A stretch of DNA of 64,000 nucleotides from Parapedobacter indicus (GCF_900113765.1 NZ_FOQO01000011.1:124001-188000), one strand, 5' to 3'; shown: positions 54,001-62,960, counted from the stretch's first letter. The notes: generated by a model not told the origin, from the letters alone. Program-made: numbers and translations.

Positions 54001-55437
54001 TTACTTCAGCATGTATTTTAAGATGGCCAACGCGACGGAATCCACCGATTCCGCTGTATTCGACAAAACAACAATGGCCATTTTTTTGTCGGGTGTTAAC
54101 GCGAGGTAACTACTGCTGCCAAATGTACCACCATTGTGCCAATAGATAAGCTCATCGCCAACTACGTTCATGTGCCAAGCCAACCCGATATCCGTTTCGG
54201 GGGGATTGAAATAGGTGAATTGCCGGGTGAGTGCCAACGCGTGCTCTAAATCGGTTTCAGGCATTTTGAAATGTGCTTTGGCGTACAAGAGTAAGTCAGA
54301 TACGGTCGATTTTAGTGATCCGTGCGCAGTAAACGCATCAAATGTCCACAATGGAGTTTCTATGCCTTTTTCATTGTAACCTTTCGCCACATATTGACTG
54401 TCAGGATTAGGATGTTCTGTTGTATTTTTCAATCCCAATGGCTGACAGATAATTTCCTGAATCATTTCGTCGTATGGCTTTCCATAGATGGTCGAAAGGA
54501 TATCACCCAGAATTCCAAAGCCGAGATTGCTGTATTGATAGATGGAATCCGGCGGAACCGTTGCTTTGTAGGATTTCAGGTAGGTATATAAGTGCGCTTT
54601 CGTATAACCGCTATACGGATTGAGGGAATGGCCGGCGGCCGTTGCATCAATATTGTCAGGCATCCGGGGCAAGCCGGAAGTGTGGTTAGCCAATTGCCTC
54701 AGGGTGATCCGTTGCAGGTCGGGATTTACGGCGACTGAATCGGGCAGGTAGTTGGTAATCGAATCATCTAAATTTACCTGCTGGGTTTGGGCAAGATAGG
54801 CGAGTAGGGTGGCGGTAAAAGTCTTGCTGATGGAGCCGATTTCAAACAGTGTGTTTTCATCGGGAAGCTGCTTATTGCCCTTTTCGGTTTCACCGTAATA
54901 AAAAGCACTGGTTTTTCCGGCATTGATGATGCCGATGGCCAGCGCATGGGTATGACCCTTGCGGCTGTAACTTAGTGCCACGGAATCTACATACCGATCA
55001 AATTCAGAGGCAGCCGTATTGCTTGATTCAACGGGTACGGTCTTCTCCGGTACCGGATCACCGGCATAAGGCTGGAAAAGAAAAACGTCGATTTTGTTGA
55101 GGCTGTCCAATCCCAATACCAATTGAAGGGGGGTACTGATAAAATTCAGCTTATAAATACCCGCACCTTTCTCGTAGGTTTTTAATTCGGCCGACTGAAT
55201 CTGTCCCAATGGATACAGCTGTTGGGTCATCACCGTCTGGAACGCCTGCAGCGAAAGCGATTGCTTAAATTTCGAACTGCCCAATGCATAGATGGAATCC
55301 GTTTCCTGTTGATTAAAATGGTACTCTACCTTATTGAACACCGCCTGATTGATTCGTTGGGCCGGATCTTCCTCCTGGGCAAACACCGCAGCACATAAGG
55401 ACAATGAAATAAGTAAGACACAGGTGGTTCTGATCAT
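54001..55437 (-). CDS. Serine hydrolase (beta-lactamase/PBP4*-type), with N-terminal DUF3887-like domain
   Basis: A 478-residue exported protein: signal peptide MIRTTCVLLISLSLCAAVFAQ, an N-terminal domain (about 25-130) resembling DUF3887, and a class C beta-lactamase-like domain from about 155. The nucleophile is in FEIGSISKTFTATLLAYL (SxxK, about 204) and the YxN motif in YQYSNLGFGILGD (about 305). The third motif appears as HNGGTFGSSSYLA (HxG). It probably acts on D-amino-acid peptides or related ester/amide bonds. It lies 36 bp downstream of the LytR-type regulator gene on the same strand. Confidence 0.9.
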   Translation of the reverse strand: MIRTTCVLLISLSLCAAVFAQEEDPAQRINQAVFNKVEYHFNQQETDSIYALGSSKFKQSLSLQAFQTVMTQQLYPLGQIQSAELKTYEKGAGIYKLNFISTPLQLVLGLDSLNKIDVFLFQPYAGDPVPEKTVPVESSNTAASEFDRYVDSVALSYSRKGHTHALAIGIINAGKTSAFYYGETEKGNKQLPDENTLFEIGSISKTFTATLLAYLAQTQQVNLDDSITNYLPDSVAVNPDLQRITLRQLANHTSGLPRMPDNIDATAAGHSLNPYSGYTKAHLYTYLKSYKATVPPDSIYQYSNLGFGILGDILSTIYGKPYDEMIQEIICQPLGLKNTTEHPNPDSQYVAKGYNEKGIETPLWTFDAFTAHGSLKSTVSDLLLYAKAHFKMPETDLEHALALTRQFTYFNPPETDIGLAWHMNVVGDELIYWHNGGTFGSSSYLALTPDKKMAIVVLSNTAESVDSVALAILKYMLK

Positions 55438-55473
55438 GATTCCAAACATCTCGCAAAATTACGTGAAACGTAT

Positions 55474-56217
55474 TTACATTCCTAATAATTGTTTGAGACG
55501 TGTGTAGCCGTTTTTACTGACATTTACTTTTTTTCCGTTGGATAGGACGGCAATGTGGCTGTCTTTCTCGTGGGGTTCCAAACGGACAATGTGATCGATT
55601 TTGACGATAAACGAACGGTGCACGCGAATGAATTGGCCGGAATCCAACTGCTCTTCAAAAGAGGTCATGGTCCTATTTTTCAAAAATGTCCCTTCATCGG
55701 TATGGATTTTCACATAATCGTCATCGGCTTCCAGGTAAATTATACTGGCTGTAGGAATAATTTTAATTTTGGTGCCCGTCTTTACCACAATACGTTCAAG
55801 TTGGCCCGGCGTGTGACTGATATCGTCAATCAATTTTCGTGTATTTTCCCGGTCGGTTGTCAGCTGGCGCGTATCAAGAAACTTGGCAACGGCCTGATCA
55901 AAGCGCGCCTTGCTAATGGGCTTAAGTAAGTAATCGACGGCATGCTGCTCGAACGCCCGGATGGCCTGGTCATCAAAAGCAGTCGTAAAAATAACCGCTG
56001 GTTGTTTATCGATGATCTCGAGCATTTCAAAACCGTTGATTTTCGGCATCTGTATGTCCAGGAATATGAGGTCTGGCTGGTGTTGCATGATTGCTTTGAC
56101 GCCTTCAAAACCATCGTTGCATTCAGCCACGACAGTTATTTGAGGGTAGCTTTCGAGGTACTCCGCCACCATGCTCCGTGCCAAAGGTTCATCATCTATC
56201 AATACCGCTTTAATCAT
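55474..56217 (-). CDS. LytTR-family response regulator
   Basis: A 247-residue regulator: receiver domain with VLIDDEPLAR (about 4-13) and phospho-acceptor Asp in PDLIFLDIQMPKINGFE (about 55), then LytTR DNA-binding domain (about 140-245) with IIYLEADDDYVKIHTDEGTFLKNRTMTSFEEQL and FIRVHRSFIV. The ATG at 56217 (MIKAVLIDDEPL) is the family start; the frame is open far upstream only because it runs antisense through the kinase gene. It overlaps the kinase stop by four bases. Confidence 0.95.
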   Translation of the reverse strand: MIKAVLIDDEPLARSMVAEYLESYPQITVVAECNDGFEGVKAIMQHQPDLIFLDIQMPKINGFEMLEIIDKQPAVIFTTAFDDQAIRAFEQHAVDYLLKPISKARFDQAVAKFLDTRQLTTDRENTRKLIDDISHTPGQLERIVVKTGTKIKIIPTASIIYLEADDDYVKIHTDEGTFLKNRTMTSFEEQLDSGQFIRVHRSFIVKIDHIVRLEPHEKDSHIAVLSNGKKVNVSKNGYTRLKQLLGM

Positions 56218-57257
56218 AACTGGGGAATCTTGATTATGCTGGTAAAGATATGTGTTGTTGCTTGAGTTTCCAACAAATCTGTTCGTCCGAACAACAAATA
56301 CAAGCGACGCTGCACGCCACGTAGTCCAAATCCCGTACCTCTGCGCGGCTTGTTGCTTTGGCTGTCGTACGGGTTTTCGATTTGTATTTGCAGCATGTGG
56401 TTGTGACAGGAGCAAGCCACCCCGATGGTCACTTTTTCCGTGGTGTCGTACAATCCGTATTTGATCGCATTTTCGACCAGGGGCTGCATAATCATTGCCG
56501 GCAATGTTTTCATCAAGCATTCTTCGTCGTAGGTAACCCGCGTTTCCAGTCGATGTCCAAAACGTACTTTTTCAATTGATAGGTACAATTGCAGATGTTC
56601 CAGTTCGTCTTTCAGGGCAATTAGTTGCTGGTCATCTTTACGTAGGGTTCCGCGCAGAAAATCCGACAATTGAAAGGTCATGTTCCGTGCTTCTTCCGGT
56701 TTACGCCCAATCAGCGCAATAATGGAATTGAGACTGTTGAAGAGAAAGTGGGGCTGAAGCTGTTGCCGGAGGTTGTAAAGCTCGGCTTCCCGTGCAAGCC
56801 GCTCGGCATCGGCTTTCCGTTGCTCGTTTTCTTTGTGCTCCTGTTGAATGTTCCAAAGGATATTGATCATAGCAATCCAGGCAATCAGCAGGGTATTGAT
56901 GAAAAAACGCAGGGGTAGTGATAGATCGATATGGTTGAGGTAATTTTTGTCGTAAATAACGTATTGCAGTATCCAACGATCGAGCGACACACTGATGGCT
57001 GCCAATGCAAGCCCCCAAACGACAATGTAGAAATAGCCCTTTCGACGGGGGAGATAGTGGTTTAACGCATTGGCAATGATGTAGCAACAAAGTGAAGTCG
57101 CCGTTGCACTTACTAAACTGTCATTAAGCGCCAAATTGAAATCAACTTCAAACCACCAAAGCAGCACCGTTTGAACGAATGCATAAATGATCCAGATGAT
57201 AAAGCAGCTGATATTGATCAATCGCTGTCTCGATGAGGTATATGGGATACCGCTCAC
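56214..57257 (-). CDS. LytS-type sensor histidine kinase (His_kinase domain)
   Basis: A 347-residue membrane kinase with four predicted helices (about 15-150), a coiled segment rich in Glu, Lys and Arg (HKENEQRKADAERLAREAELYNL, about 165-187), and a His_kinase domain with the phospho-acceptor His in LQPHFLFNSLNSIIALI (about 193). An N-box-like PLVENAIKYGL and GTGFGLRGVQRRL (G-box) follow. It is the partner of the downstream LytTR regulator (four-base overlap). It lies 10 bp after the LiaF-like gene. Confidence 0.94.
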   Translation of the reverse strand: MSGIPYTSSRQRLINISCFIIWIIYAFVQTVLLWWFEVDFNLALNDSLVSATATSLCCYIIANALNHYLPRRKGYFYIVVWGLALAAISVSLDRWILQYVIYDKNYLNHIDLSLPLRFFINTLLIAWIAMINILWNIQQEHKENEQRKADAERLAREAELYNLRQQLQPHFLFNSLNSIIALIGRKPEEARNMTFQLSDFLRGTLRKDDQQLIALKDELEHLQLYLSIEKVRFGHRLETRVTYDEECLMKTLPAMIMQPLVENAIKYGLYDTTEKVTIGVACSCHNHMLQIQIENPYDSQSNKPRRGTGFGLRGVQRRLYLLFGRTDLLETQATTHIFTSIIKIPQL

Positions 57258-57266
57258 TTGTGTCGA

Positions 57267-58142
57267 TTATATGCTTTTGATGGTAATCCCTCCAAATAGG
57301 GAAGTACCTTTTATATAGACAACTTTTTGGTCATCGTGAGGGATACCTTGCGTAAAACGCTTGTCATCCACTTCGCCAAATACCGATACTACGTCTGAAT
57401 GAATTTTCCAATGGGAAGGCACGATGATTTTTGTTCCTGCGAAAATCTGGAACACGTCGATTACAATGGGCTGTTGGATATCTGCCTGAATCAGGTTGAT
57501 ATCCGTACCGCCAAAAATATTGACCACTTCTCCACCTTGAAAGTTCTTGGAAATGATCGTTTTTTTTACGTCGCCGAAGATCGAAGTAGACTTTAGGTAA
57601 TCTTCGCTAGAAAAGCCAGCAAACTCCTCAGATTCTTCTGCTTGGCTAAATTCTTGGTTAAATGCCGGAGCCCCACCGGATGCAGGGCTGTCGGGTTGTT
57701 CGTTTACCACACGTTTATCCCATTCGTAGTAACCAGAATCATATCGTCTACGGAATCGATGACGGCGATCAAACCTTGGCGGGTGAGGACCGGTTCGCCC
57801 TTTGCCCAACAGAAGCCATAACCCGATGCCAATAATAAGAGCGGGCCAAAGAAACGGACCGATATCAAGATCCGTTATGTTCCTGAGGAGAAAAAATGAT
57901 CCGATTCCCAGTAATATATAGGATGATGGATTCCGGAAGTTGGAATTTCCACCGATAATCAGGCCGATAACGATAAGTATCATGGGCCACATATTGCCCC
58001 AATTGAATATCCAATGGGGAAAGAGCCAACCGAGACCCAATTTCCCCGCAAGCAATATGGCGCCGATGCCTACGATAATAATTCCCGCCCACATTCTGCC
58101 GGTATTCGGACTATTATGTGTTGGACGATGTTGCTTATTCAT
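57267..58142 (-). CDS. LiaF/DUF5668-type membrane protein with toastrack-like domain
   Basis: A 291-residue protein with four predicted helices near the N-terminus (GRMWAGIIIVGIGAILLAGKL; MWPMILIVIGLIIGG; SYILLGIGSFFLLRN; WPALIIGIGLWLLLG), an acidic linker and a C-terminal beta-helix-like domain of repeated FGG/FG strands (STSIFGDVKKTIISK, VVNIFGGTDIN, VVSVFGEVDD, GTSLFGGITIKSI). This resembles LiaF/VraT-type regulators of cell-envelope two-component systems. It is first in a four-gene unit with LytS-type kinase, LytR-type regulator and serine hydrolase, so a sensing or modulating role is likely. Confidence 0.85.
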   Translation of the reverse strand: MNKQHRPTHNSPNTGRMWAGIIIVGIGAILLAGKLGLGWLFPHWIFNWGNMWPMILIVIGLIIGGNSNFRNPSSYILLGIGSFFLLRNITDLDIGPFLWPALIIGIGLWLLLGKGRTGPHPPRFDRRHRFRRRYDSGYYEWDKRVVNEQPDSPASGGAPAFNQEFSQAEESEEFAGFSSEDYLKSTSIFGDVKKTIISKNFQGGEVVNIFGGTDINLIQADIQQPIVIDVFQIFAGTKIIVPSHWKIHSDVVSVFGEVDDKRFTQGIPHDDQKVVYIKGTSLFGGITIKSI

Positions 58143-58383
58143 GATATATGGTTAAAATATTTTACGTGCAAAAGAAATACTTGTTCAAAGGTATATGGAT
58201 TCGATGCGTTCTGCAAGTCCGATTAGGTGACGGATCACTTTTTCTCGGTGAATTGCCGGTTTATTTCGGTGAAAAAGTAGCTAAAAATATTTTTTTACAA
58301 TTTAAGGGAAAGATTTGCATTAATAAACTAAATTCTTTTATATTTATCCCGATTCTGACAACAAGAAATAAATAAGCTTAACA

Positions 58384-58722
58384 ATGGGAGATTTTGACAA
58401 CAAAGAGCGTGAGGAGGTTTTTTCAAAAAAGGTAAGGGCAGGTAAGCGCACTTATTTTTTCGATGTAAAGGCAACGCGATCCAATGATTATTACATTACG
58501 ATCACGGAGAGCAAGAAGCGGTTTGAGGATGGCGTATTCATCAAACATAAAATATTCCTGTATAAAGAGGATTTTGAAAAATTTGCGGAAGGGCTGAGCG
58601 ATGTCGTTGATTACATTAAGGATCATCAGGAGGTCGTTGAAAAGCGCTACGAACCCGGTTTTGAAGGCAATGGCGTGGGGGTGGCAGACGACGCAGATTC
58701 CAAAGACGACTTTTCTTATTAG
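58384..58722 (+). CDS. DUF3276 (PUR-alpha-like) protein
   Basis: A 112-residue protein of the DUF3276 family, whose fold resembles the single-strand nucleic-acid-binding PUR domain. It begins MGDFDNKEREEVFSKKVRAG and has VRAGKRTYFFDVKATRSNDYYITITESKKRFEDG, the family core. The C-terminal 25 residues are acidic and disordered. The gene sits alone with a long AT-rich leader and a terminator; nucleic-acid binding is inferred from the family. Confidence 0.92.
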   Translation: MGDFDNKEREEVFSKKVRAGKRTYFFDVKATRSNDYYITITESKKRFEDGVFIKHKIFLYKEDFEKFAEGLSDVVDYIKDHQEVVEKRYEPGFEGNGVGVADDADSKDDFSY

Positions 58723-58746
58723 CCAATAGGTGATCGTATTATCATA

Positions 58747-58776
58747 GAAAGCCTTGCATTCCTGTGAGGCTTTTTT
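58747..58776 (+). terminator. Intrinsic terminator after the DUF3276 gene
   Basis: AAAGCCT and AGGCTTT form a 7-bp stem around a 12-base loop, followed by TTTTTT, 25 bases after the DUF3276 stop. Confidence 0.75.
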
Positions 58777-58800
58777 AGTATCTACTAAGTTTTTTCAGTT

Positions 58801-59658
58801 ATGCGTTGGAAAGGTGGCAGACAAAGTGACAATTTTGAGGATCGCCGGGGGATGTCTTCCGGAGGAAAACTTGCATTAGGCGGCGTTGGCGGCATCATTG
58901 TGCTCATCGTTGGGTTATTGCTGGGTGGCGATCCGCAGCAGATGCTGGAACAGTTGCAAACCGGTACTCAGACAACGGAGGGACCGGTTGAAATCAGTGC
59001 CGAAGAAGCAGAACTCACCGAGTTTGTGAAGGTGGTTCATGCCAGTACGGAAGACGTGTGGCAAACGATTTTTCGCTCCCAAGGGCAGGAATTCCGGCCG
59101 AATACCTTGGTACTTTACCGGGATCAGACACCCACGGATGGATGCGGTATGGGCGCTTCTGCGTACGGTCCGTTTTATTGCCCCGCCGATGAAAAGGTAT
59201 ATATCGATCTCAGTTTCAATGACGAACTGCATGAGCGTTTTGGTGCCACGGGTGATTTTGCGATGGCCTACGTCCTGGCGCACGAGGTGGGGCATCACAT
59301 TCAGAAGTTAACCGGAGCGATGGATCAGGTAAATGCGGCCAGACAGCGGCTTAGTGAAGTTCAGTATAATAAGCTACAGGTGATGCTGGAGCTGCAAGCT
59401 GATTTTTACGCTGGTGTGTGGGCACATCATTCCAATAAAAATTCAGATGTTTACCTGGAGTACGACGATATCCGGGAGGGGATGGAGGCCGCGGCGGCGG
59501 TTGGCGATGACCGGTTACAGATGCAGTCGCAGGGACATGTGGTGCCCGAAGCATTCACCCATGGTACTTCTGAGCAGCGGGCTTATTGGTTCAAAAAGGG
59601 ATTTGATACGGGTGATATGCAACAGGGAGATACGTTTACTGATCCGAGTTTGCAATAA
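58801..59658 (+). CDS. Neutral zinc metallopeptidase (YpfJ family)
   Basis: A 285-residue protein with an N-terminal cytoplasmic segment (MRWKGGRQSDNFEDRRG), one membrane helix (LALGGVGGIIVLIVGLLLGG, about 24-43) and a peptidase domain. The zinc-binding HEVGHHIQ (HExxH) is at about 160. The third ligand is likely within LELQADFYAGVWAHH (about 198). CGMGASAYGPFYCPADEKVYIDLSFNDEL is the family signature. The function is unknown. Confidence 0.93.
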   Translation: MRWKGGRQSDNFEDRRGMSSGGKLALGGVGGIIVLIVGLLLGGDPQQMLEQLQTGTQTTEGPVEISAEEAELTEFVKVVHASTEDVWQTIFRSQGQEFRPNTLVLYRDQTPTDGCGMGASAYGPFYCPADEKVYIDLSFNDELHERFGATGDFAMAYVLAHEVGHHIQKLTGAMDQVNAARQRLSEVQYNKLQVMLELQADFYAGVWAHHSNKNSDVYLEYDDIREGMEAAAAVGDDRLQMQSQGHVVPEAFTHGTSEQRAYWFKKGFDTGDMQQGDTFTDPSLQ

Positions 59659-59662
59659 GTAA

Positions 59663-60643
59663 CTATTGAATCAGTAGGTTACATCCCCGGATGTCACTTT
59701 GATCGAAACGCCCCAGTACTTCAAAATGGCCCTCGGAATGCGTTTTCCCGAGGTCTTGGGTGGCGATGAACGCGCAGGATTGCATGTTGGCCAGGTCGAT
59801 CACATTAATGCCCCCCGTTAACCCTTCTGGAAGGGTGCAAAAGGGGTCGTTCGTATCGCGGACGACAATTTTCATCCATGGAGGACCGCAAAATAAACCA
59901 TTTCCTGTCGAATAGGCTTGTGATAGCAGTTCGGTCATGCCATACTCCGAGTGTATGGATGCCACGTTAAACCCCGCGCAAAGCAGTTCATGTACTTCTT
60001 CCCGGACCATTTCCCGTCTGCGGCCCTTCATGCCGCCCGTTTCCATGACCAAAAGCCCGGGAAAATCCATTCGGTATTTTTCCACAAAATCTAACAATGC
60101 ATACGTAACGCCAATCAGCAATGTTTTACTACCTTTTGCTTTCAACTGCTCCAAAGCGTCAAATAATGCTGCATGGTCATACAGGAAATAGCCGCTCAAC
60201 GGGTCCTTGCTTTGGTGGATCAAATCGTTCACCATGTAGATAAGCGACGATCCCTCCCGTTCGGCATAAGCGGGGAGGAGCGCCAAGATGGTCCAATCTT
60301 CGGCAGATCCGTAGCAGCGCGTAAATGCCGTGCGGAAACTTTTTTCATAAATAGCCACGTCGGCAACGAAGTGTTTGCTTTGCACACTGCCCGTAGTGCC
60401 CGAGCTGCTGAAGACCACCTGCGGCTCCCGATTTACGGACAAGATCGTATGCTTTTTGAAAAACTCAATAGGTAAAAAAGGGATATCTTCTGGCTGTTTG
60501 ATGAGATCCGTATTTACACCCAGCAAGGCGAGGTACTTGGCATACACTGCGCAATGGCGGGACTGATACCGAAAGATTTCCAGGCAGCTATCGTCAAACT
60601 CCTGCGGTGAAGCAATGGAAAATATGTGATCTGCCGATAACAT
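59663..60643 (-). CDS. LuxE/PaaK-like acyl-protein synthetase family protein
   Basis: A 326-residue adenylate-forming-type protein related to LuxE. The phosphate-binding loop is VVFSSSGTTGSVQSKH (about 76-91), and SGYFLYDHAALFDAL and MTELLSQAYSTGNGLFCGPPWMKIVVRD follow as in the LuxE/PaaK family. It probably activates a fatty acid or aromatic acid. No reductase or luciferase genes are near, so luminescence is not suggested. It follows fabG by 12 bp on the same strand. Confidence 0.88.
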   Translation of the reverse strand: MLSADHIFSIASPQEFDDSCLEIFRYQSRHCAVYAKYLALLGVNTDLIKQPEDIPFLPIEFFKKHTILSVNREPQVVFSSSGTTGSVQSKHFVADVAIYEKSFRTAFTRCYGSAEDWTILALLPAYAEREGSSLIYMVNDLIHQSKDPLSGYFLYDHAALFDALEQLKAKGSKTLLIGVTYALLDFVEKYRMDFPGLLVMETGGMKGRRREMVREEVHELLCAGFNVASIHSEYGMTELLSQAYSTGNGLFCGPPWMKIVVRDTNDPFCTLPEGLTGGINVIDLANMQSCAFIATQDLGKTHSEGHFEVLGRFDQSDIRGCNLLIQ

Positions 60644-60655
60644 GCGTATGAACCG

Positions 60656-61399
60656 TTACAGCATTCCGCCACACACGGAAAGTACCTGCCCATTGATGTA
60701 CGAAGCAAGGTCAGATGCGAGAAATAGACAGGCGTTAGCCACGTCTTCAGTCTCTCCAGCTCGTTTCAGCGGGATGTTTTGCTCCCAACCTTCCACAACC
60801 TTCGGGTCCAGTACATCCGTCATTTCCGTGCGGATAAATCCCGGTGCAATGACATTGGTGCGGATGTTGCGCGATCCCAATTCTTTGGCTACCGATTTGG
60901 AAAAACCAATGATGCCTGCTTTTGAGGCGGCGTAATTGGCTTGTCCGGCGTTTCCCTGTACGCCCACCACGGAGCTCATGTTGATGAATACGCCTTTGCG
61001 GTTTTTCATCATGATTTTGGAAGCCGCCTTCGTGACGTTAAACACAGATTTCAAGTTTACTTGGAGTACGTCGTCCCATTGATCTTCGGTCATCCGGAGC
61101 AACAAACCATCCTTGGTAATTCCGGCATTGTTGATCACCGCATCCAGGGTTCCAAATTCTGATACAATATCGCTGATTAATTTTTCGGCTTCGTCAAAAA
61201 TGGACGCATCAGACCGATAGCCTTTTATTTTAGTGCCATGAACCAGAAGCTCCTTTTCAAGGGCTTCTCCTTTCTCTACAGACGATAGGTAGGTAAATGC
61301 CACATTTGCACCGTGCATGGCAAATGTTTCCGCTATTTTCCGGCCAATTCCTTTGGATGCACCGGTAATTAGTGCTGTTTTTCCTTCGAGTAGTTTCAT
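60656..61399 (-). CDS. fabG: 3-oxoacyl-ACP reductase (FabG)
   Basis: A 247-residue NADPH-dependent SDR that reduces beta-ketoacyl-ACP in fatty-acid elongation. TGASKGIGRKIAETFA (about 11-26), NNAGITKDGLLLRM (about 87-100), SSVVGVQGNAGQANYAASKAG (catalytic Ser-Tyr-Lys, about 138-158) and the C-terminal YINGQVLSVCGGM are typical of FabG. It is co-transcribed with the LuxE-like gene, which suggests use in a dedicated acyl pathway rather than, or as well as, housekeeping synthesis. Confidence 0.92.
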   Translation of the reverse strand: MKLLEGKTALITGASKGIGRKIAETFAMHGANVAFTYLSSVEKGEALEKELLVHGTKIKGYRSDASIFDEAEKLISDIVSEFGTLDAVINNAGITKDGLLLRMTEDQWDDVLQVNLKSVFNVTKAASKIMMKNRKGVFINMSSVVGVQGNAGQANYAASKAGIIGFSKSVAKELGSRNIRTNVIAPGFIRTEMTDVLDPKVVEGWEQNIPLKRAGETEDVANACLFLASDLASYINGQVLSVCGGML

Positions 61400-61698
61400 T
61401 CGTTCTATATGCTATTACAAGGTATGAGCGCAAACTTAGAAAAAAATACCGACCTGTCATTGCAATTTAAATTATTGTAATCCTTTTACGAAAGCCTACG
61501 ATACACAGCACTTGCAAGGTACGGTTGGATATGGCAGATACCAGTATGTCGAACAATCCTGTGTTGGTGAACGATGTAGACAAACGTATGGCTGTGGAGC
61601 TTGGGTGGTTTGCTGTATTAACGGCGATTTTTTGTTGGTAGTTTTGTGTATATTTCCGCTATAAAAGTTGTCTTTCAGTGGCAGCCGAGTAGATCGAC
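61400..61698. other. Gene-free stretch between fabG and the pirin promoter
   Basis: Apart from the pirin promoter at its right end, the divergent gap between fabG and the pirin gene (383 bp in all) holds no gene I can support. A minus-strand ORF at 61496-61717 has an implausible composition (rich in Thr, Pro, Cys) and no match I recognise. Confidence 0.4.
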
Positions 61699-61758
61699 AA
61701 TTCGCTTTTATATTCAACGCGATTATATTGCATATAAAAGCGAATTTATCTAAGTTTG
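61699..61758 (+). promoter_or_regulatory. Pirin promoter with a 15-bp perfect inverted repeat
   Basis: The arms AATTCGCTTTTATAT (61699-61713) and ATATAAAAGCGAATT (61732-61746) are perfect complements, 18 bases apart. The right arm lies between the -33-like TTG (61728-61730) and the -7 box TAAGTTTG (61751-61758). A dimeric repressor bound here would block polymerase. The ATG of the pirin gene is 25 bp after the -7 box. Confidence 0.65.
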
Positions 61759-61782
61759 ACGTGATGTCTCAACTGTAAATTT

Positions 61783-62697
61783 ATGCTTGATATCGTTATA
61801 GAAACCCGGCAGGCCGAAATTGCACCAGGTTTTGCCGTTAAGCGTATACTTCCCTACCGGCTTCGGAGAATGGTGGGGCCGTTTATTTTCATGGATCATG
61901 GTGGTCCGGTGAATATCCCTGCAGCGCCAGTAAACAATTTAGATGTGCTGCCGCATCCGCATATTGGCCTATCCACAGTCAGCTATTTATTCAGTGGTCA
62001 TGTAACCCATAGGGATAGTCTTGGCGTGGAGCAGGTGATAAAACCCGGTGAGGTCAACTGGATGACTGCCGGGAAAGGCATTGCGCACAGCGAACGATTT
62101 GAAGATCCGGCGATGCTGAACGGAGGAGAATTGGAAATGATACAAACATGGGTGGCACTCCCCGAAAAGGATGAAGAAAGTGACCCCTCCTTTAGCAACT
62201 ACAAGGCCGAACAATTGCCCGTTTTTACGGACAAAGGTGTTTGGATGCGTTTGATTGCAGGCGATGCCTACGGCTTGAAAAGTAATGTCAGCACACATTC
62301 CCCGTTGTTCTATGTGCATGTCGCATTGGAGCCGGGTGCTCGTTTTGGTCTGCCTACAGGACATAGCGAAAGAGGGGCATACATTGCTCGGGGCAGCGTC
62401 GAAGTAAGCGGGATTACTTATACAGCAGGACAGCTATTGGTATTCACCAAGGGGGTTGATCCGTTGATTATTGCCCGCGAGCAAACTACATTGATGCTGC
62501 TTGGTGGAGAACATCTGGGCGAACGGCATATTTGGTGGAATTTCGTTTCCAGTAGAAAGGAGCGGATCGAGCAAGCTAAGGAGGACTGGAAACAAGGGCG
62601 TATTGTGTTGCCGCCAATGGATAACGAAACGTATATACCCTTGCCAGAAGGCCGCGGCAAATCCTCAAATGATCCGCCCCCCAATGCGCTTTCTTGA
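61783..62697 (+). CDS. Pirin family protein
   Basis: A 304-residue bicupin. The N-terminal cupin carries the pirin signature RMVGPFIFMDHGGPV and the metal-binding HPHIGLSTVSYLFSGHVTHRDSLG (about 52-75), plus the Glu-bearing HSERFEDP later. Pirins bind iron and some act as quercetinases; in bacteria many respond to redox stress. It has its own promoter overlapped by a long inverted repeat and no co-directional neighbour within 100 bp. Confidence 0.93.
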   Translation: MLDIVIETRQAEIAPGFAVKRILPYRLRRMVGPFIFMDHGGPVNIPAAPVNNLDVLPHPHIGLSTVSYLFSGHVTHRDSLGVEQVIKPGEVNWMTAGKGIAHSERFEDPAMLNGGELEMIQTWVALPEKDEESDPSFSNYKAEQLPVFTDKGVWMRLIAGDAYGLKSNVSTHSPLFYVHVALEPGARFGLPTGHSERGAYIARGSVEVSGITYTAGQLLVFTKGVDPLIIAREQTTLMLLGGEHLGERHIWWNFVSSRKERIEQAKEDWKQGRIVLPPMDNETYIPLPEGRGKSSNDPPPNALS

Positions 62698-62816
62698 CCA
62701 ATTTTATAATAAAGAGTTCCAACTAGGTCCTGGTTTACTTGCTTTATTTATTGTGCTCCCGAAAGCAAGATAAAACAAAACCTGCCACTGCTTGTCTTAC
62801 GGGAAAGACCGCGCAT

Positions 62817-62960
62817 ATGACAGACAATAAAAATAAACCCTACGAACTATGCTATCTGCAGGAGAAATTCGGCGTCAGCCCTGAAGGGGTACAGGCAACG
62901 ATGGATGCCCCGGGCAACGACCGCGACAAAGTGGAACAGTACCTCAAACAGAAGCGGTGA
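62817..62960 (+). CDS. DUF3606 domain small protein
   Basis: A 47-residue protein of the DUF3606 family (MTDNKNKPYELCYLQEKFGV...AGNDRDKVEQYLKQ-like, here PGNDRDKVEQYLKQKR). It has a compact helix-turn-helix-like pattern (FGVSPEGVQATMDAPGND). The function is unknown. Its stop overlaps the GTG start of the AlkB-like gene (GTGA), implying translational coupling. Confidence 0.8.
   Translation: MTDNKNKPYELCYLQEKFGVSPEGVQATMDAPGNDRDKVEQYLKQKR

Noticed and set aside
61496-61717. 73-codon minus-strand ORF between fabG and pirin
   Set aside because: Thr/Pro/Cys-rich with no domain, and it runs through one arm of the inverted repeat at the pirin promoter.
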